Positions 63,283 to 64,000 of a stretch of DNA of 64,000 nt are shown one piece after another. The notes beneath the pieces were generated by a model, which saw nothing but the letters and a program-made list of their open reading frames with translations, had not been told where the DNA came from and ran no database searches. The stretch's first letter is position 1. Every line of letters begins with the position of its first letter. This stretch comes from Pseudomonadota bacterium (GTDB taxonomy: Bacteria > Pseudomonadota > Gammaproteobacteria > Acidiferrobacterales > UBA6901), in assembly GCA_021790335.1 (NCBI GenBank), contig JAJYEE010000011.1, positions 1-64,000 of the forward strand, read 5' to 3'. Both the position numbers and the translations under genes were made by a program.

Positions 63283-63945
63283 CTACGCTGCTGTTTTCCT
63301 CGACATCGATCCGGTGCCGGCGGTCTCAAGCCGTTTCCACGGCAGGAGCTGCCCGCAGTCATCGAGGTTCCCGGCTCGCGGCAGCGTCGTGAACACGTCG
63401 TCCGGGTACCGGTACGGCTCGATCCGGCTGGCCTTGGCGGTTTCGATCAGGCTGAAGAGCTTGGCGGACGCTGTCGCGCCTTTCGGGCTCGCGCCGACGA
63501 GCCAGTTTCTTCTTCCCGGGGCAAAGGGCCGGATGGCGATCTCGACGAGGTTCGTGTCGATCGAGATGCGGCCGTCCTCGATATAGCGGATGAGCTTCGG
63601 CCACCGGGCGTGGAGATAGTGAAGCGCCTTGCCGAAGAGGCTGCCCGGCGGAACGTCGGGGGGCGGTGGCTTCCAGCCTGGTGTGGAGTTCATTCGGGAT
63701 CGGCCGGCTTCGCTTTTGGCGTGCGGTTCGCCGTGCCTCATCACCGGCGTCCTTCGTTTCCCGCCCGATGTCATAGAGTTTGCCGATGAGCAGGATGGCG
63801 TGGCTGGCCTCGCTCTGTGTCTGGGCAGCGTTCGGTAAACTCTGTGCGGTCTCGACGAACCTGCGCCGGGCATGGGCCATGCCGTCTCGCCGCAACACCG
63901 GCAGCCGTAGGCATGCCGCGCACCGCGGATCACTCGGATTTGCAT
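63283..63945 (-). pseudogene. IS66-family transposase C-terminal part, frameshifted
   Basis: MAHARRRFVETAQSLPNAAQTQSEASHAILLIGKLYDIGRETKD in one frame; SLFGKALHYLHARWPKLIRYIEDGRISIDTNLVEIAIRPFAPGRRNWLVGASPKGATASAKLFSLIETAKASRIEPYRY in another. Confidence 0.85.
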
Positions 63946-64000
63946 CGGGACGATGTCGAGCTACTCGCTCACCATCTCGCCAGTGCGATAAAGCGCGCTA

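Overview
The window is a GC-rich chromosomal segment, probably from a gammaproteobacterial sulfur-oxidising chemolithotroph (lineage inferred from gene content only). The main feature is a minus-strand block at about 3.3-12.7 kb. A PhnD-like binding protein, a histidine kinase and a sigma-54 response regulator lie directly upstream of a putative 12-gene sulfur-trafficking operon: two YeeE/YedE transporter halves, a TusA-like protein, three small proteins including a 30-aa membrane peptide missing from the ORF track, a tail-anchored rhodanese-like protein without the catalytic Cys, three small DsrE/TusBCD-like ORFs, a periplasmic rhodanese and a c-type cytochrome. A good -24/-12 promoter and a 22-bp dyad precede this operon. 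Other notable features are: (i) hydrogenase maturation genes hupK-like/hypC/hypD/hypX behind a perfect FNR-type box, with no structural hydrogenase genes; (ii) a Zur-type palindrome between a znuABC-like operon and a divergent beta-barrel gene, with a related site before the zur-like gene; (iii) a short integron-cassette cluster (attC-like sites, no integrase) at about 31.8-33.7 kb; (iv) a standalone DsrC/TusE; (v) prfB with the +1 programmed frameshift; (vi) a conserved housekeeping cluster (purA-hisZ-DUF2065-hflCKX-hfq-miaA); (vii) an LPS glycosyltransferase cluster; (viii) an oxygenase/Rieske/MsrB/ClC segment; (ix) IS256 and IS66 remnants. All calls come from reading the sequence; no database search was run.
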